Below are positions 42,509 through 50,844 of a stretch of DNA of 64,000 bases, in pieces. The position numbers and the translations under genes were made by a program. Source of the DNA: Chloroflexota bacterium (GTDB lineage Bacteria > Chloroflexota > Anaerolineae > Aggregatilineales > Phototrophicaceae); assembly GCA_013388745.1 (NCBI GenBank), contig JACAER010000009.1:106728-170727 (forward strand). The letters run 5' to 3'. Under the pieces are notes generated by a model. The model did no database searches, had not been told where the DNA came from, and was given only the letters and a program-made list of their open reading frames with translations. Numbering within the stretch: the first letter of the stretch is position 1; the number at the start of each line of letters is the position of its first letter.

Positions 42509-43888
42509 TTGAACGCTCATGACTACGCCCAGACCCACGCCGCGCGCTTTTATGAGCAGCTTTTGGCGCTGCTGCGCATCCCCAGCATCAGCACGCTCAA
42601 GCAGCACGCGCCCGACGTGCGGCGAGCGGCGGAATGGCTGCGGGCGGATATGCAGCGTATCGGCCTGCGCGCACAGATTTTCCAGCGCGGGCACTATCTG
42701 CCGCTGCTCTACGGCGAATGGTTGGGGGCGCCGAATGCGCCGACGGTGCTGATTTACTGTCACTACGACGTGCAGCCCGCCGCGCTGGAAGACGGCTGGA
42801 CGAGCGATCCTTTCACCCCTACCGAACGCGATGGCAAATTGTACGCGCGCGGCGCGCTCGACAGCAAAATGCACGTTATCGCCCACCTGAAAGCGCTGGA
42901 AGCGCTGCTGGCGACCGGCCAGCCGCCCGTGAATGTCAAGCTGCTGTTCGAAGGCGAAGAAGAATCCGGTTCGGAGCATATTTTTCAGTTCGTGGCCGAA
43001 AATCACGCTCGGTTGGCCTGCGATGTCTGCGTGATTTCCGACGGCAGCATGTACGATCCCCAACAGCCGCTGCTGGTCTACGGGCTGCGCGGCGTGACGA
43101 CTTACGAACTGCGTGTCTTCGGCCCCAAAGCCGATTTGCACAGCGGCGCATATGGCGGCACGGTGCATAATCCGATTCAAGCGCTGGCCGAAATGCTGGC
43201 GCAGCTTCACGACGCGCAGGGGCGTGTTAATGTGCCCGGCTTTTATGACGACGTGCGCCCGCTGAGCGCCGATGAGCGCGCGGCGCTGGCGGCTGTCGGC
43301 GCATGGGTTGAAAAAGACTGGCAGCATACCGCCGCCGCGCCGCAGCCCTGGGGCGAAGCGGATTACGCGCTGCAAGAGCGCATCGGCGCGCGTCCCACGC
43401 TGGAGATCAACGGCATTGCTGGTGGCTTCGCGGGCGAGGGTTTCAAAACCGCGATTCCTTCCAAAGCCAGCGCCAAAATAAGCTGCCGGCTGGTGCCCGA
43501 TCAAGACCCGCAGCGCATTTACCAGTGCGTGCGCGACTATCTGGCAGCGATCACGCCGCCTACGGTGCGCAGCGAGCTGATCGAACTGGAAGCCGGCGCG
43601 CCGGCGCTGCTGGTCGAACGCGCGAATCCGGCGATGCAAGCGGTGGCCGCCGCTTATGAACGCGCCTGGGGGCGGGCGCCGCTGTGGATGCGCGAGGGCG
43701 GCAGCGTGCCGGTCGCTTCGGTCTTGCAGCAGGCATTACATAAGCCGCTGGTGATGCTGCCCTTCGGCTATAAAGGCGGGCGCGCGCACGGCCCCGACGA
43801 GTACATTTTCCCGGAGATGTTCCACAAAGGCATCGCCGCCGCGCTCTATTTTTACGCCGAACTGGCAGAAAGACTGCGCCATGCCTGA
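42509..43888 (+). CDS. M20 family metallopeptidase (dipeptidase-like)
   Basis: A 459-residue dinuclear zinc enzyme of the ArgE/DapE/CPG2 group. Metal-binding motifs: YCHYDVQPA (His), RGALDSKMHV (bridging Asp), EGEEESGSEH (catalytic Glu pair), then a dimerisation domain with LRGVTTYELRVFGPKADLHSG, typical of the M20 dipeptidases. The late motif FPEMFHKG carries the last His. The start is a TTG at 42509 with GGAG about 9 bases upstream; the upstream frame from 42389 lies inside the Uma2 gene. It is probably a cytosolic dipeptidase or deacylase. Confidence 0.9.
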   Translation: MNAHDYAQTHAARFYEQLLALLRIPSISTLKQHAPDVRRAAEWLRADMQRIGLRAQIFQRGHYLPLLYGEWLGAPNAPTVLIYCHYDVQPAALEDGWTSDPFTPTERDGKLYARGALDSKMHVIAHLKALEALLATGQPPVNVKLLFEGEEESGSEHIFQFVAENHARLACDVCVISDGSMYDPQQPLLVYGLRGVTTYELRVFGPKADLHSGAYGGTVHNPIQALAEMLAQLHDAQGRVNVPGFYDDVRPLSADERAALAAVGAWVEKDWQHTAAAPQPWGEADYALQERIGARPTLEINGIAGGFAGEGFKTAIPSKASAKISCRLVPDQDPQRIYQCVRDYLAAITPPTVRSELIELEAGAPALLVERANPAMQAVAAAYERAWGRAPLWMREGGSVPVASVLQQALHKPLVMLPFGYKGGRAHGPDEYIFPEMFHKGIAAALYFYAELAERLRHA

Positions 43889-43981
43889 TCCGATCAAAAC
43901 ACAGATTCTCGATAAGCTCAATCGGCTTTGCGTTCTTTATACGTTCGCTTTTCGCAGTTTTAGACGAGTAAAACAACCCTT

Positions 43982-45514
43982 ATGACTTCAGAACTGACCC
44001 CACAAAAAATCAAAAAAGTGCTGATCGCCAATCGTGGCGAAATCGCGGTGCGTATCATCCGCGCCTGCCGCGATCTCGGTATTCCGACCGTTGCCGTCTA
44101 TTCAGAGGCCGATCGCACGGCGCTGCATGTGCGCTACGCCGACGAAGCCGTCTTTATCGGCCCGCCGCCCCCGCGCGAAAGTTATCTGGTGATCGGCAAA
44201 ATTATCGACGCCGCGCGCAAAACCGGCGCCGACGCCATCCATCCTGGCTACGGCTTCCTTTCTGAACGCGAAGCCTTTGCCGGCGCGGTGCAGGACGCCG
44301 GCCTGACATTTATCGGCCCGCCGCCGCACGCCATCGCCACGATGGGCGACAAGCAGGAAGCGCGCACGACGGTAAAAAAAGCGGGCGTGCCTGTCGTGCC
44401 GGGCACGGAACCGGGCTTGACCGATGACGATCTGTTGGCCGTCGCTATCCGCGAGGTCGGCTTCCCGCTGCTGGTGAAAGCGGCGGCAGGCGGCGGCGGC
44501 AAAGGCATGCGCGTGGTGCGCGGCGCCGAAGACCTGCCCGCCGCGCTGGCCAGCGCCCGCCGCGAGGCCGAAAGCGCCTTTGGCGATGGCCGCGTGTATA
44601 TCGAAAAGCTGGTCGAAGGCGCGCGCCATATCGAATTCCAGATTCTCGCCGATATGCACGGCAACACGATTCATCTGGGCGAACGCGAATGCAGCATCCA
44701 GCGCCGCCACCAGAAACTTGTCGAGGAAGCGCCCAGCCCGATCATGGACGAAACGCTGCGCCGCCGTATGGGCGAAATGGCCATCAAAGCCGCCCAGTCT
44801 GTCGGCTATATCAACGCCGGCACGATCGAATGTCTGGTCGATAAAGACAAGAATTTCTACTTTCTGGAGATGAACACGCGCCTGCAAGTCGAACATCCCG
44901 TCACCGAACTGGTGACCGGTATCGATATCGTGAAGGAGCAGATTCGTATCGCGCGCGGGCGGCGCATGGGACCCACCGAAAGCGTGATGCACCCTAACGG
45001 CTGGGCGATCGAATGCCGCATCAACGCCGAAGACCCCTATCACAACTTCATGCCCTCCGTCGGCAAAATCAGCACCCTGATCGTGCCCACCGGTCCCGGC
45101 GTGCGTGTGGACAGCGGCGTCTACGGCGGCTACGAGATCACGCCGTACTACGACAGCATGATCGCCAAGCTCATCTGCTGGGGCGAAACGCGCTCGGAGG
45201 CCATTTTGCGGATGCGGCGCGCGCTTTCCGAATACACCATCATGGGCGTTAAGCACAATATCCCCTTCCACATCAATTTGTTCAACAGCATCAGCTTCTT
45301 CGCCGGACGCTTCGATACTAAGTTCGTGGAAGAAAAGTTCAGCATGACGACTTACGAAGAAACGCCCACGCCCGAAGAACTGGAAACCGCCGCCATTGTC
45401 GCCACGCTCTTCACGCACCGCAACAAACAGCTTGCCAGCCAGGTGGTGGGGCGCAACCTGCGCGATACCAGCAATTGGAAGTACCTCAGCCGTTGGGAAA
45501 GGATGCAGAAGTGA
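43982..45514 (+). CDS. accC: Biotin carboxylase subunit of acyl-CoA/acetyl-CoA carboxylase
   Basis: A 510-residue ATP-grasp enzyme that carboxylates biotin using ATP and bicarbonate. The N-terminal lobe has [20 protein letters not shown]; the ATP loop is [13 protein letters not shown] (about residue 163-175); the catalytic motif is [14 protein letters not shown] (about 296-309); and RINAEDP (as [12 protein letters not shown]) follows. The C-terminus is longer than E. coli AccC by about 60 residues, as in propionyl-CoA carboxylase types. The stop TGA overlaps the biotin carrier GTG start. Upstream there is no strong ribosome site. Confidence 0.94.
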   Translation: MTSELTPQKIKKVLIANRGEIAVRIIRACRDLGIPTVAVYSEADRTALHVRYADEAVFIGPPPPRESYLVIGKIIDAARKTGADAIHPGYGFLSEREAFAGAVQDAGLTFIGPPPHAIATMGDKQEARTTVKKAGVPVVPGTEPGLTDDDLLAVAIREVGFPLLVKAAAGGGGKGMRVVRGAEDLPAALASARREAESAFGDGRVYIEKLVEGARHIEFQILADMHGNTIHLGERECSIQRRHQKLVEEAPSPIMDETLRRRMGEMAIKAAQSVGYINAGTIECLVDKDKNFYFLEMNTRLQVEHPVTELVTGIDIVKEQIRIARGRRMGPTESVMHPNGWAIECRINAEDPYHNFMPSVGKISTLIVPTGPGVRVDSGVYGGYEITPYYDSMIAKLICWGETRSEAILRMRRALSEYTIMGVKHNIPFHINLFNSISFFAGRFDTKFVEEKFSMTTYEETPTPEELETAAIVATLFTHRNKQLASQVVGRNLRDTSNWKYLSRWERMQK

Positions 45515-46005
45515 AATACGTCACCACCATTAATGGGCAGCGTTTCGACATCGAAATCACCAACGAGGGCGGGCTGCTGGTCAACGGCCAGGCGCGCGAC
45601 ATAAACTTTTTGGCGCTGGGGCCAGCGCTGTATTCCATCATCATGCAAACACGCTCGCATGAAGTTGTCATCGAGGAGCGCGAAGGCGAAGTCGAAGTGC
45701 TGATGGGCGGACGGTTGTACAGCGGCAAGGTGCAGGATGAGCGCGCGCTGCTGCTGGCCGGGCGGCGCGGCGGGTTGAGCGCCGATTCTGGCGAAATCTC
45801 GATCAAATCGCCCATGCCGGGGCTGGTTGTCGCCATTCCCGTGAGCGAAGGCCAGGGGGTCACTGCCGGGCAAACGGTGGTGATTCTGGAATCGATGAAG
45901 ATGCAGAATGAGCTGAAAGCGCCGCGCGACGGCACGATTTCGCGCGTGCATGTCTCCGCGCAGCAAAGCGTCGAACAGGGCAAGGTGCTGGTGACGATTG
46001 TCTAG
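45511..46005 (+). CDS. Biotin carboxyl carrier protein
   Basis: A 164-residue protein. The N-terminal half is a beta-rich domain as in acyl-CoA carboxylase alpha-chain tails, and the C-terminal biotinyl domain has the biotin lysine K130 in [15 protein letters not shown]. The start is a GTG at 45511 overlapping the accC stop, with AAAGGA 8 bases upstream; an upstream ATG at 45475 lies within accC. Together with the carboxylase and carboxyltransferase genes it completes the three parts of an acyl-CoA carboxylase. Confidence 0.92.
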   Translation: MKYVTTINGQRFDIEITNEGGLLVNGQARDINFLALGPALYSIIMQTRSHEVVIEEREGEVEVLMGGRLYSGKVQDERALLLAGRRGGLSADSGEISIKSPMPGLVVAIPVSEGQGVTAGQTVVILESMKMQNELKAPRDGTISRVHVSAQQSVEQGKVLVTIV

Positions 46006-46157
46006 CCCGACAGGCTTTGACTGCATTCCGCCCACAACACCTACGCTTAGCATAAGCCCGTCCCCCTGAATCCGGGGGAGCGGGGTTGGGGTGCGGGGGG
46101 GTGCGTTGTGGATTTCCCGCTGGCAATTTTGCGCCGCCGCGCTCATAATCGCTGCCC
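46006..46157 (+). promoter_or_regulatory. Spacer with a hairpin and a close-set promoter for the GT39-like gene
   Basis: A dyad TCCCCC-N7-GGGGGA lies at 46061-46079, which is very like the one at 3817-3836, and is followed by a G-rich run. A -10-like CATAAT lies at 46144-46149 with weak TGGCAA at 46121-46126 (17-base spacer). The predicted start is at or next to the ATG at 46158, and no ribosome site is seen, so a leaderless mRNA is possible. No gene lies in this gap. Confidence 0.4.
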
Positions 46158-47486
46158 ATGAAAAGCTTGCTTGCGCGTGCATCCTGGCTGCTGCACAGTG
46201 TGTTTCTGCTGGCGCTGGCCGCCTATATCCTGGCGGGCACGGCGCTGGTGCCCTTTCATGGCGACGAAGCCACCATTTTGTTCGCCAGTCGCGATTACGA
46301 GTATTTCGTGCTGCGCGCCGATCCTTCGCTGCTGCGTTATACAGACACGCCCAGCGTCGAACAGGACTTGCGGCTGCGCAATGGCATGGTCAGCAAGCTG
46401 CTGGCCGGGCTGGCCTGGCATCTCGCCGGTTACAGCGTGGATGATCTGCCCGGCCCGTGGGATTGGGGCGCGGATTTCGCGCTGAACGCGCAGTTCGGCC
46501 ATCTGCCGCAGGAAGGGCTGCTGCTGGCGGCGCGCTGGTCATCGGCGCTGCTGCTGGCGCTGGGCGCGCTCATCGTCTTCGCGCTTGGCTGGCGGCTCGG
46601 CAGTATGCTCAGCGCGCCTCTGCCGGTGGCCTATCTCGCCAGCCTGTACTACGCGCTGCATCCGGCGCTGCTGCTCAATGGCCGCCGCGTGATGATGGAG
46701 GGCAGTTTCACGCTGTTCACGCTGCTGATCGTGCTGACTGGCCTCCTTTTTTTGCGCGCCCAGAATACGCGCGGGCAGATAAGCGCGGCGCTGCTGCTGG
46801 GCGCGTGCAGCGGCCTGGCGCTCGCCAGCAAACAGACGGCGCTGGTCATCATGGCGGCTGTCTTGGCTGCCTGCGGCCTGTACATTTTCGCCGCTGCTGT
46901 GCGCCGCCCCGCCGCGAAAACACGCGCGCTGCTGCCGCTGCTGTGGCTGGCGCTGGCGGGCACCCTGGCGGCGGCGGTTTTCCTGCTGCTCAACCCCGTG
47001 TGGTGGGATGATCCACTGGCGCGCACACTGCAAGCGCTGCAAGATCGCCAGAACTTGCTCACGGGACAAAGCCAGTTTTTCGGCGGTTACGCGGGCGATG
47101 CGCTGGTCGGCTTCTGGCGGCAAACGCTGGTCGCCCTGCCGCAGTATTACGAAGCCCCCGGTTGGGACATCCATATCGCTGAGCAGATCGCGCGTTACGA
47201 AGCCTCACCCCTGCGCGGAATCAGCATGGGCGGCACGGACAGCGGCGCGGCAGCGCTGCTGGCGCTGGCGCTGGTCGGGGCGTGGGCGCTGCTGCGCGCC
47301 GCCAACGGCGACAATCCCACGCGCCTGATATTCCTGACCTGGGTAGGGGTGGTGCTGCTGCTGGGGCTGCTGCTCACGCCGCTGGAATGGCAGCGCTACT
47401 ATCTGCCCGTTTATCCCCCGCTGGGTCTGCTGGCAGCGCTGGGCCTTGTCTGGCTGGCGCGCGCCCTCAAAACCCGCCTGCCCTAA
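46158..47486 (+). CDS. GT39-like (ArnT/PMT) integral membrane glycosyltransferase
   Basis: A 442-residue protein with about ten membrane helices. The first outer loop carries ALVPFHGDEATILFASRDYEY, where the HGDE-type acidic pair matches the catalytic motif of lipid-linked-sugar transferases of the GT-C fold. A later NGRRVMMEGSFTLFTLL and LLTPLEWQRYYLPVYPPLGL also fit. It would move a sugar from a polyprenyl phosphate to a surface target. It is not linked to other glycan genes except loosely to GT2 upstream. Specificity is unknown. Confidence 0.8.
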   Translation: MKSLLARASWLLHSVFLLALAAYILAGTALVPFHGDEATILFASRDYEYFVLRADPSLLRYTDTPSVEQDLRLRNGMVSKLLAGLAWHLAGYSVDDLPGPWDWGADFALNAQFGHLPQEGLLLAARWSSALLLALGALIVFALGWRLGSMLSAPLPVAYLASLYYALHPALLLNGRRVMMEGSFTLFTLLIVLTGLLFLRAQNTRGQISAALLLGACSGLALASKQTALVIMAAVLAACGLYIFAAAVRRPAAKTRALLPLLWLALAGTLAAAVFLLLNPVWWDDPLARTLQALQDRQNLLTGQSQFFGGYAGDALVGFWRQTLVALPQYYEAPGWDIHIAEQIARYEASPLRGISMGGTDSGAAALLALALVGAWALLRAANGDNPTRLIFLTWVGVVLLLGLLLTPLEWQRYYLPVYPPLGLLAALGLVWLARALKTRLP

Positions 47487-47657
47487 GCTGCGGCCTCCCC
47501 CCACGCTGATTCTATTCCACTGGCCGGGCTGCATCGGCTGGGCGCGCCCCCCGTGCGGCAGGCGGTGCTGGATGATATTTTCGCGACGCGCAGGGCGTAA
47601 ACCAAAAAGCGGCAGCGCTGTTTTTGCGCCGCCGCTCAATGGTTTTGTGAACGGGCA

Positions 47658-47987
47658 TTAGCTGAGGAACTGCACCAGCTTGTTGGTGATTTTGTCTTTC
47701 GGCTGGTAGCCGGTGATGCGCAGCACATCCTGCCCGCCCTTGAACAGAATCAGCGTGGGGATACCCATGATGTTGTAGAGCATCAGGATGTCGCCGTAAG
47801 CGTCTGCGTCCAGCTTGCCGACGCGAATCTGGCCGTTGTATTCCCCGGCGATTTCTTCGACAATCGGCGCGATGGCTTTACACGGCCCGCACCATTCGGC
47901 CCAAAAATCGACCAACACCGGCGTCTGCGAATTCAGCACTTCGCTTTCGAAATTGGCCGCCGTGACTTCAAACGTGTTTACACCCAT
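47658..47987 (-). CDS. trxA: Thioredoxin
   Basis: A 109-residue thioredoxin with the active site C33-G-P-C36 in FWAEWCGPCKAIAPIV, and the cis-Pro loop IMGIPTLILFKGGQ. No signal peptide, so it is cytoplasmic and reduces protein disulphides. It is convergent with the GT39-like gene, separated by 171 bases, and divergent from hrcA. The 47487-47657 gap holds a GC-rich spacer without a clear gene. Confidence 0.95.
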   Translation of the reverse strand: MGVNTFEVTAANFESEVLNSQTPVLVDFWAEWCGPCKAIAPIVEEIAGEYNGQIRVGKLDADAYGDILMLYNIMGIPTLILFKGGQDVLRITGYQPKDKITNKLVQFLS

Positions 47988-48010
47988 CGCTTATTTGCTC
48001 CTTCGCGCTT

Positions 48011-48039
48011 TTGAACTGACTTGCCATGCATGGTATCAT
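48011..48039 (+). promoter_or_regulatory. hrcA promoter with a palindrome in its spacer
   Basis: TTGAAC (48011-48016) and TATCAT (48034-48039) are separated by exactly 17 bases. The end of the spacer is the perfect 10-base palindrome CCATGCATGG at 48024-48033, touching the -10 box, so a dimeric protein bound here could block RNA polymerase. The predicted transcript start is near 48046, with a ~39-base leader to the hrcA ATG. It is not a CIRCE element. It may also act on the divergent thioredoxin gene. Confidence 0.6.
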
Positions 48040-48084
48040 GAGGCTATCGGAATTTTCAAGTAAGCAGCGCGTAAAAATCATCAC

Positions 48085-49149
48085 ATGACTCTAGATGCCT
48101 CTACTCTGCCAGAACTTACCCGTCGTCAGGAAGATATTCTGACGCTGATCGTGCATTACTATACCGAAATGGTGGAACCCGTCGCCAGCAAACAATTGGT
48201 CGAACGGCTGGGCGTCAGTTCGGCCACCATCCGCAACGACATGGCGGTGCTGGAAGAACTGGGCTATATCGCCGCGCCGCACACCTCTGCCGGGCGCGTG
48301 CCCACCGAAAAAGGCTACCGCTACTTCGTCAAGCATCTGGTGGGCAGCAACGATTTGAGCAGTCATGAACGCACGCTGATCGCCGAAAAGTTGCAGCTTG
48401 CGCCGATCGCCGGCGACCAGTGGATGCGCGCCGCCGCCAGCATTCTGGCGCGCACCTCGCGCTCCGCCTCGCTGGTCACGCCGCCGATCGCCGAAAACAA
48501 CCGCTTCAAGCACATCGAATTAATCTCGATTCAGGGGCGGCTGGTGCTGATGGTGCTGGTGCTGCACGGCGGCACGGTGCATCAGCGCATGTTGAATCTG
48601 GCCGAGCCGGTGCCGCAGGACGTGCTGAGCACCGTCGCCAACCGCATCAACACCCTTTGCCCCGATCTCAGCGCCAATGAACTGCGCATCAAAGGTGTGA
48701 ATCTCTCCATGCTCGAACGCGAAGTCGTGGATCTGGCCGCCGATCTGATGGAACAGGCCGACGGCAGCCAGACACGCCAGATTTACCGCGAAGGCTTGAG
48801 CGAAGTGATTCGCGCCTTCCAGGATCAGCAGGGCGCGCAGCAGGTCGTGCGCGTCTTCGAAGAACGGGCGTTTATGGACACGCTGCTCACCGACATGCTG
48901 CCCAGCACCGTCAACCGTGTGCAGGTCTTCGTAGCGGGCGATGGCCGCGAAGAACTCAGCCAGCTCAGCATCGTGCTCAGCCGCTACGGCGTGCAGGGGC
49001 AGCTCAGCGGCGCTATCGGCGTGCTGGGACCGACACATATCAACTATGGCCGGGCGATCAGCGCCGTGCGCTTCGTTTCCTCGCTCATGACGCACATGGT
49101 CGCCGCGCTCTACGCCGCCGACGACAAAGGTCTGCCGCCAGGGGAATAA
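48085..49149 (+). CDS. hrcA: Heat-inducible transcription repressor HrcA
   Basis: A 354-residue repressor of chaperone genes. The N-terminal winged helix has LTRRQEDILTLIVHYYTEMVEP and SSATIRNDMAVLEELGYI with the family's HTSAGRVPTEKGYRYFV. The dimerising and inserted domains follow; the C-terminus has GPTHINYGRAISAVRFVS, a strong HrcA signature. It would bind CIRCE sites, but I found none upstream of grpE, dnaK, dnaJ or hrcA in this window. The order hrcA-(membrane gene, opposite)-grpE-dnaK-dnaJ is near the usual one. Confidence 0.95.
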   Translation: MTLDASTLPELTRRQEDILTLIVHYYTEMVEPVASKQLVERLGVSSATIRNDMAVLEELGYIAAPHTSAGRVPTEKGYRYFVKHLVGSNDLSSHERTLIAEKLQLAPIAGDQWMRAAASILARTSRSASLVTPPIAENNRFKHIELISIQGRLVLMVLVLHGGTVHQRMLNLAEPVPQDVLSTVANRINTLCPDLSANELRIKGVNLSMLEREVVDLAADLMEQADGSQTRQIYREGLSEVIRAFQDQQGAQQVVRVFEERAFMDTLLTDMLPSTVNRVQVFVAGDGREELSQLSIVLSRYGVQGQLSGAIGVLGPTHINYGRAISAVRFVSSLMTHMVAALYAADDKGLPPGE

Positions 49150-49343
49150 CGTGCTCCAGGGCCATCGCATCAAATTTACCTTTACGGCCAACCGAAACGT
49201 ATGGCGATAACGTATGGCGATAAGGAAGATCACGCGCAGAGGATAGCACCGTATCACGTTTTACGAATCAGGGCTTTAGCCCGCGAGAAAGCCGCGCCGC
49301 AACAGCCGCTTAATGCAATTCTCAGATAAGCCCCCAAGCGAAC
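49150..49343. repeat. Spacer with a tandem duplication and a palindrome
   Basis: The 13-base unit CGTATGGCGATAA occurs twice in tandem at 49198-49210 and 49211-49223. A near-perfect palindrome GGGCT-TT-AGCCC lies at 49271-49282. This spacer separates hrcA from the end of the opposite-strand membrane gene, so it is a convergent end region; the palindrome may serve as a terminator. No gene is seen. Confidence 0.55.
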
Positions 49344-50000
49344 TCAGCCCTTGTTGACATAGCGCAGCATCGCCACGCCGGTCAGCGCGCCGAACAGCAG
49401 CGGCGGCAGCAGCGTGTTGAGCAGCAGCGGCCAGAATCCCCCGCCCCACCGCTGCACCACCAGCACAAAGGCCAGCGCGCACAAGCTGCACGCCAGCAGC
49501 GCCGCCAGCAGCCACCAGCGTGCCCCGCGCAGATAACGGCGGATCACCAGCGCCTGCGGCAGCCCCACACACACGCCGAGCGCCAACCCAAACAGCAGCG
49601 TGCCCGGCAGCCACGTCGCCTCCACACGCCACAGCGCCGGATTATCGCTCAGCCCGAATTCCGGCGGGAACACCGGCAGCGGCAGCAGGCTCGCCAGCAC
49701 GAACGCCAGCAGCGCCAGCGCCCCACCCGCCGCCCCGGCACGCACCCAATCCCAGCCGGGAAACACGCGCCCGCGAAACGCCGCCTGCCACTGTCCATAG
49801 GCCACACACGCGCCTAAAGCCGCCAGCGCCAGCACATAGACCGCCAGCCGCCACACGTTGAGCGCATTATACGGCAGGCGCAGCAGGTGCGGCAGCGCCT
49901 CCCAGCCCAACCACACCAGCGCGAACCACGCCACCAACCCCGCCACCCAGCCGCCGCACGTCCCCAGCGTCCAGCGCGCCACAAACAACACTCGCGCCAT
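49344..50000 (-). CDS. Multi-helix membrane protein, unknown function
   Basis: A 218-residue protein with about six membrane helices: WVAGLVAWFALVWLGW, LAVYVLALAALGACVAYG, GGALALLAFVLASLLPLPV, TLLFGLALGVCVGLPQALVI, WWLLAALLACSLCALAFVL and LLNTLLPPLLFGALTGVAML. The second-half helix VGLPQALVIRRYLRGARWW has the pattern of small Chloroflexota/Actinobacteria membrane proteins without a role. It lies between hrcA and grpE on the opposite strand and splits the heat-shock run. Function unknown. Confidence 0.75.
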   Translation of the reverse strand: MARVLFVARWTLGTCGGWVAGLVAWFALVWLGWEALPHLLRLPYNALNVWRLAVYVLALAALGACVAYGQWQAAFRGRVFPGWDWVRAGAAGGALALLAFVLASLLPLPVFPPEFGLSDNPALWRVEATWLPGTLLFGLALGVCVGLPQALVIRRYLRGARWWLLAALLACSLCALAFVLVVQRWGGGFWPLLLNTLLPPLLFGALTGVAMLRYVNKG

Positions 50001-50173
50001 AGGTCTCCTCCTGCTGTGTTATACGCAGCCGGGCGAAAATGGATGCACTGGCAAAATTCTTCTACAGCGTTAACGCATTTCTATTATGCATTAGCTACAC
50101 TGAACGCATTGAGTACCCAGAGCAGCAGGTCTTTTTCGACCCGCTTGGCGTTCTTTATGGAGGTCGTATTTAC

Positions 50174-50737
50174 GTGAGTGCCAAAGAAAAGACACCCACA
50201 AACGGCGCGGGCGATACCCCCGGCAGCACCCCGCCCGCCGACAGCGCAGCGGGCACGGCGCAGCCCGATACAGCGCCGTCTGTCAGCGCGCTGCAAGAGC
50301 AGTTAACCGCTGCACAGAATCAGGCGCAGGCCTATCTGGAAGCGTTGCAGCGTGAACGCGCCGATTTTATCAACTATAAGCGCCGCAGCGAACGCGAACT
50401 GCGCGATGCCGCTGCCAATGCGTCTGTCAATCTGCTGACGACGCTGCTGCCGATTATTGACGATTTTGAGATGGCGATGAGTACCACGCCTCCCGAACTG
50501 CAAGGCCATGCCTGGATGAACGGGATGCAGTTGGTGTATCGCAAGTTCTACGCCTTATTAGAAAACACCAATGTCACCGTCATCGACCCGCTGGGCCAGC
50601 CCTTTGACCCGGTGCGCCACGAAGCGCTGATTACGGATGACAGCGGCGAAAGCGGGCATGTCACCGCCACGCTGCAAAAAGGCTACGCCTGGGGCGACAA
50701 AGTGCTGCGCCCCGCGCGCGTTAAAGTGGCTAAATAA
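50174..50737 (+). CDS. grpE: Nucleotide exchange factor GrpE
   Basis: A 187-residue GrpE. A Pro/Ala-rich disordered head (about 1-40) is followed by the long dimerising helix (LQEQLTAAQNQAQAYLEALQRE then RADFINYKRRSERE) and the C-terminal beta wing (DPVRHEALITDDSG, VTATLQKGYAWGDKVLRPARVKV). It drives ADP release from DnaK. The start is a GTG at 50174 with GGAGG about 10 bases upstream; the frame opens at 50039 without a ribosome site. dnaK follows 107 bp later. Confidence 0.93.
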   Translation: MSAKEKTPTNGAGDTPGSTPPADSAAGTAQPDTAPSVSALQEQLTAAQNQAQAYLEALQRERADFINYKRRSERELRDAAANASVNLLTTLLPIIDDFEMAMSTTPPELQGHAWMNGMQLVYRKFYALLENTNVTVIDPLGQPFDPVRHEALITDDSGESGHVTATLQKGYAWGDKVLRPARVKVAK

Positions 50738-50844
50738 CCCATCAGCGTTCAGCGAACAGCCCACGCTTTTCGTCGCGAACGTAGTACCCATCCGGTTTTC
50801 GCTAAAAGCTAGTGCAATCGTAATAGAGGAGATCATCAACATCT

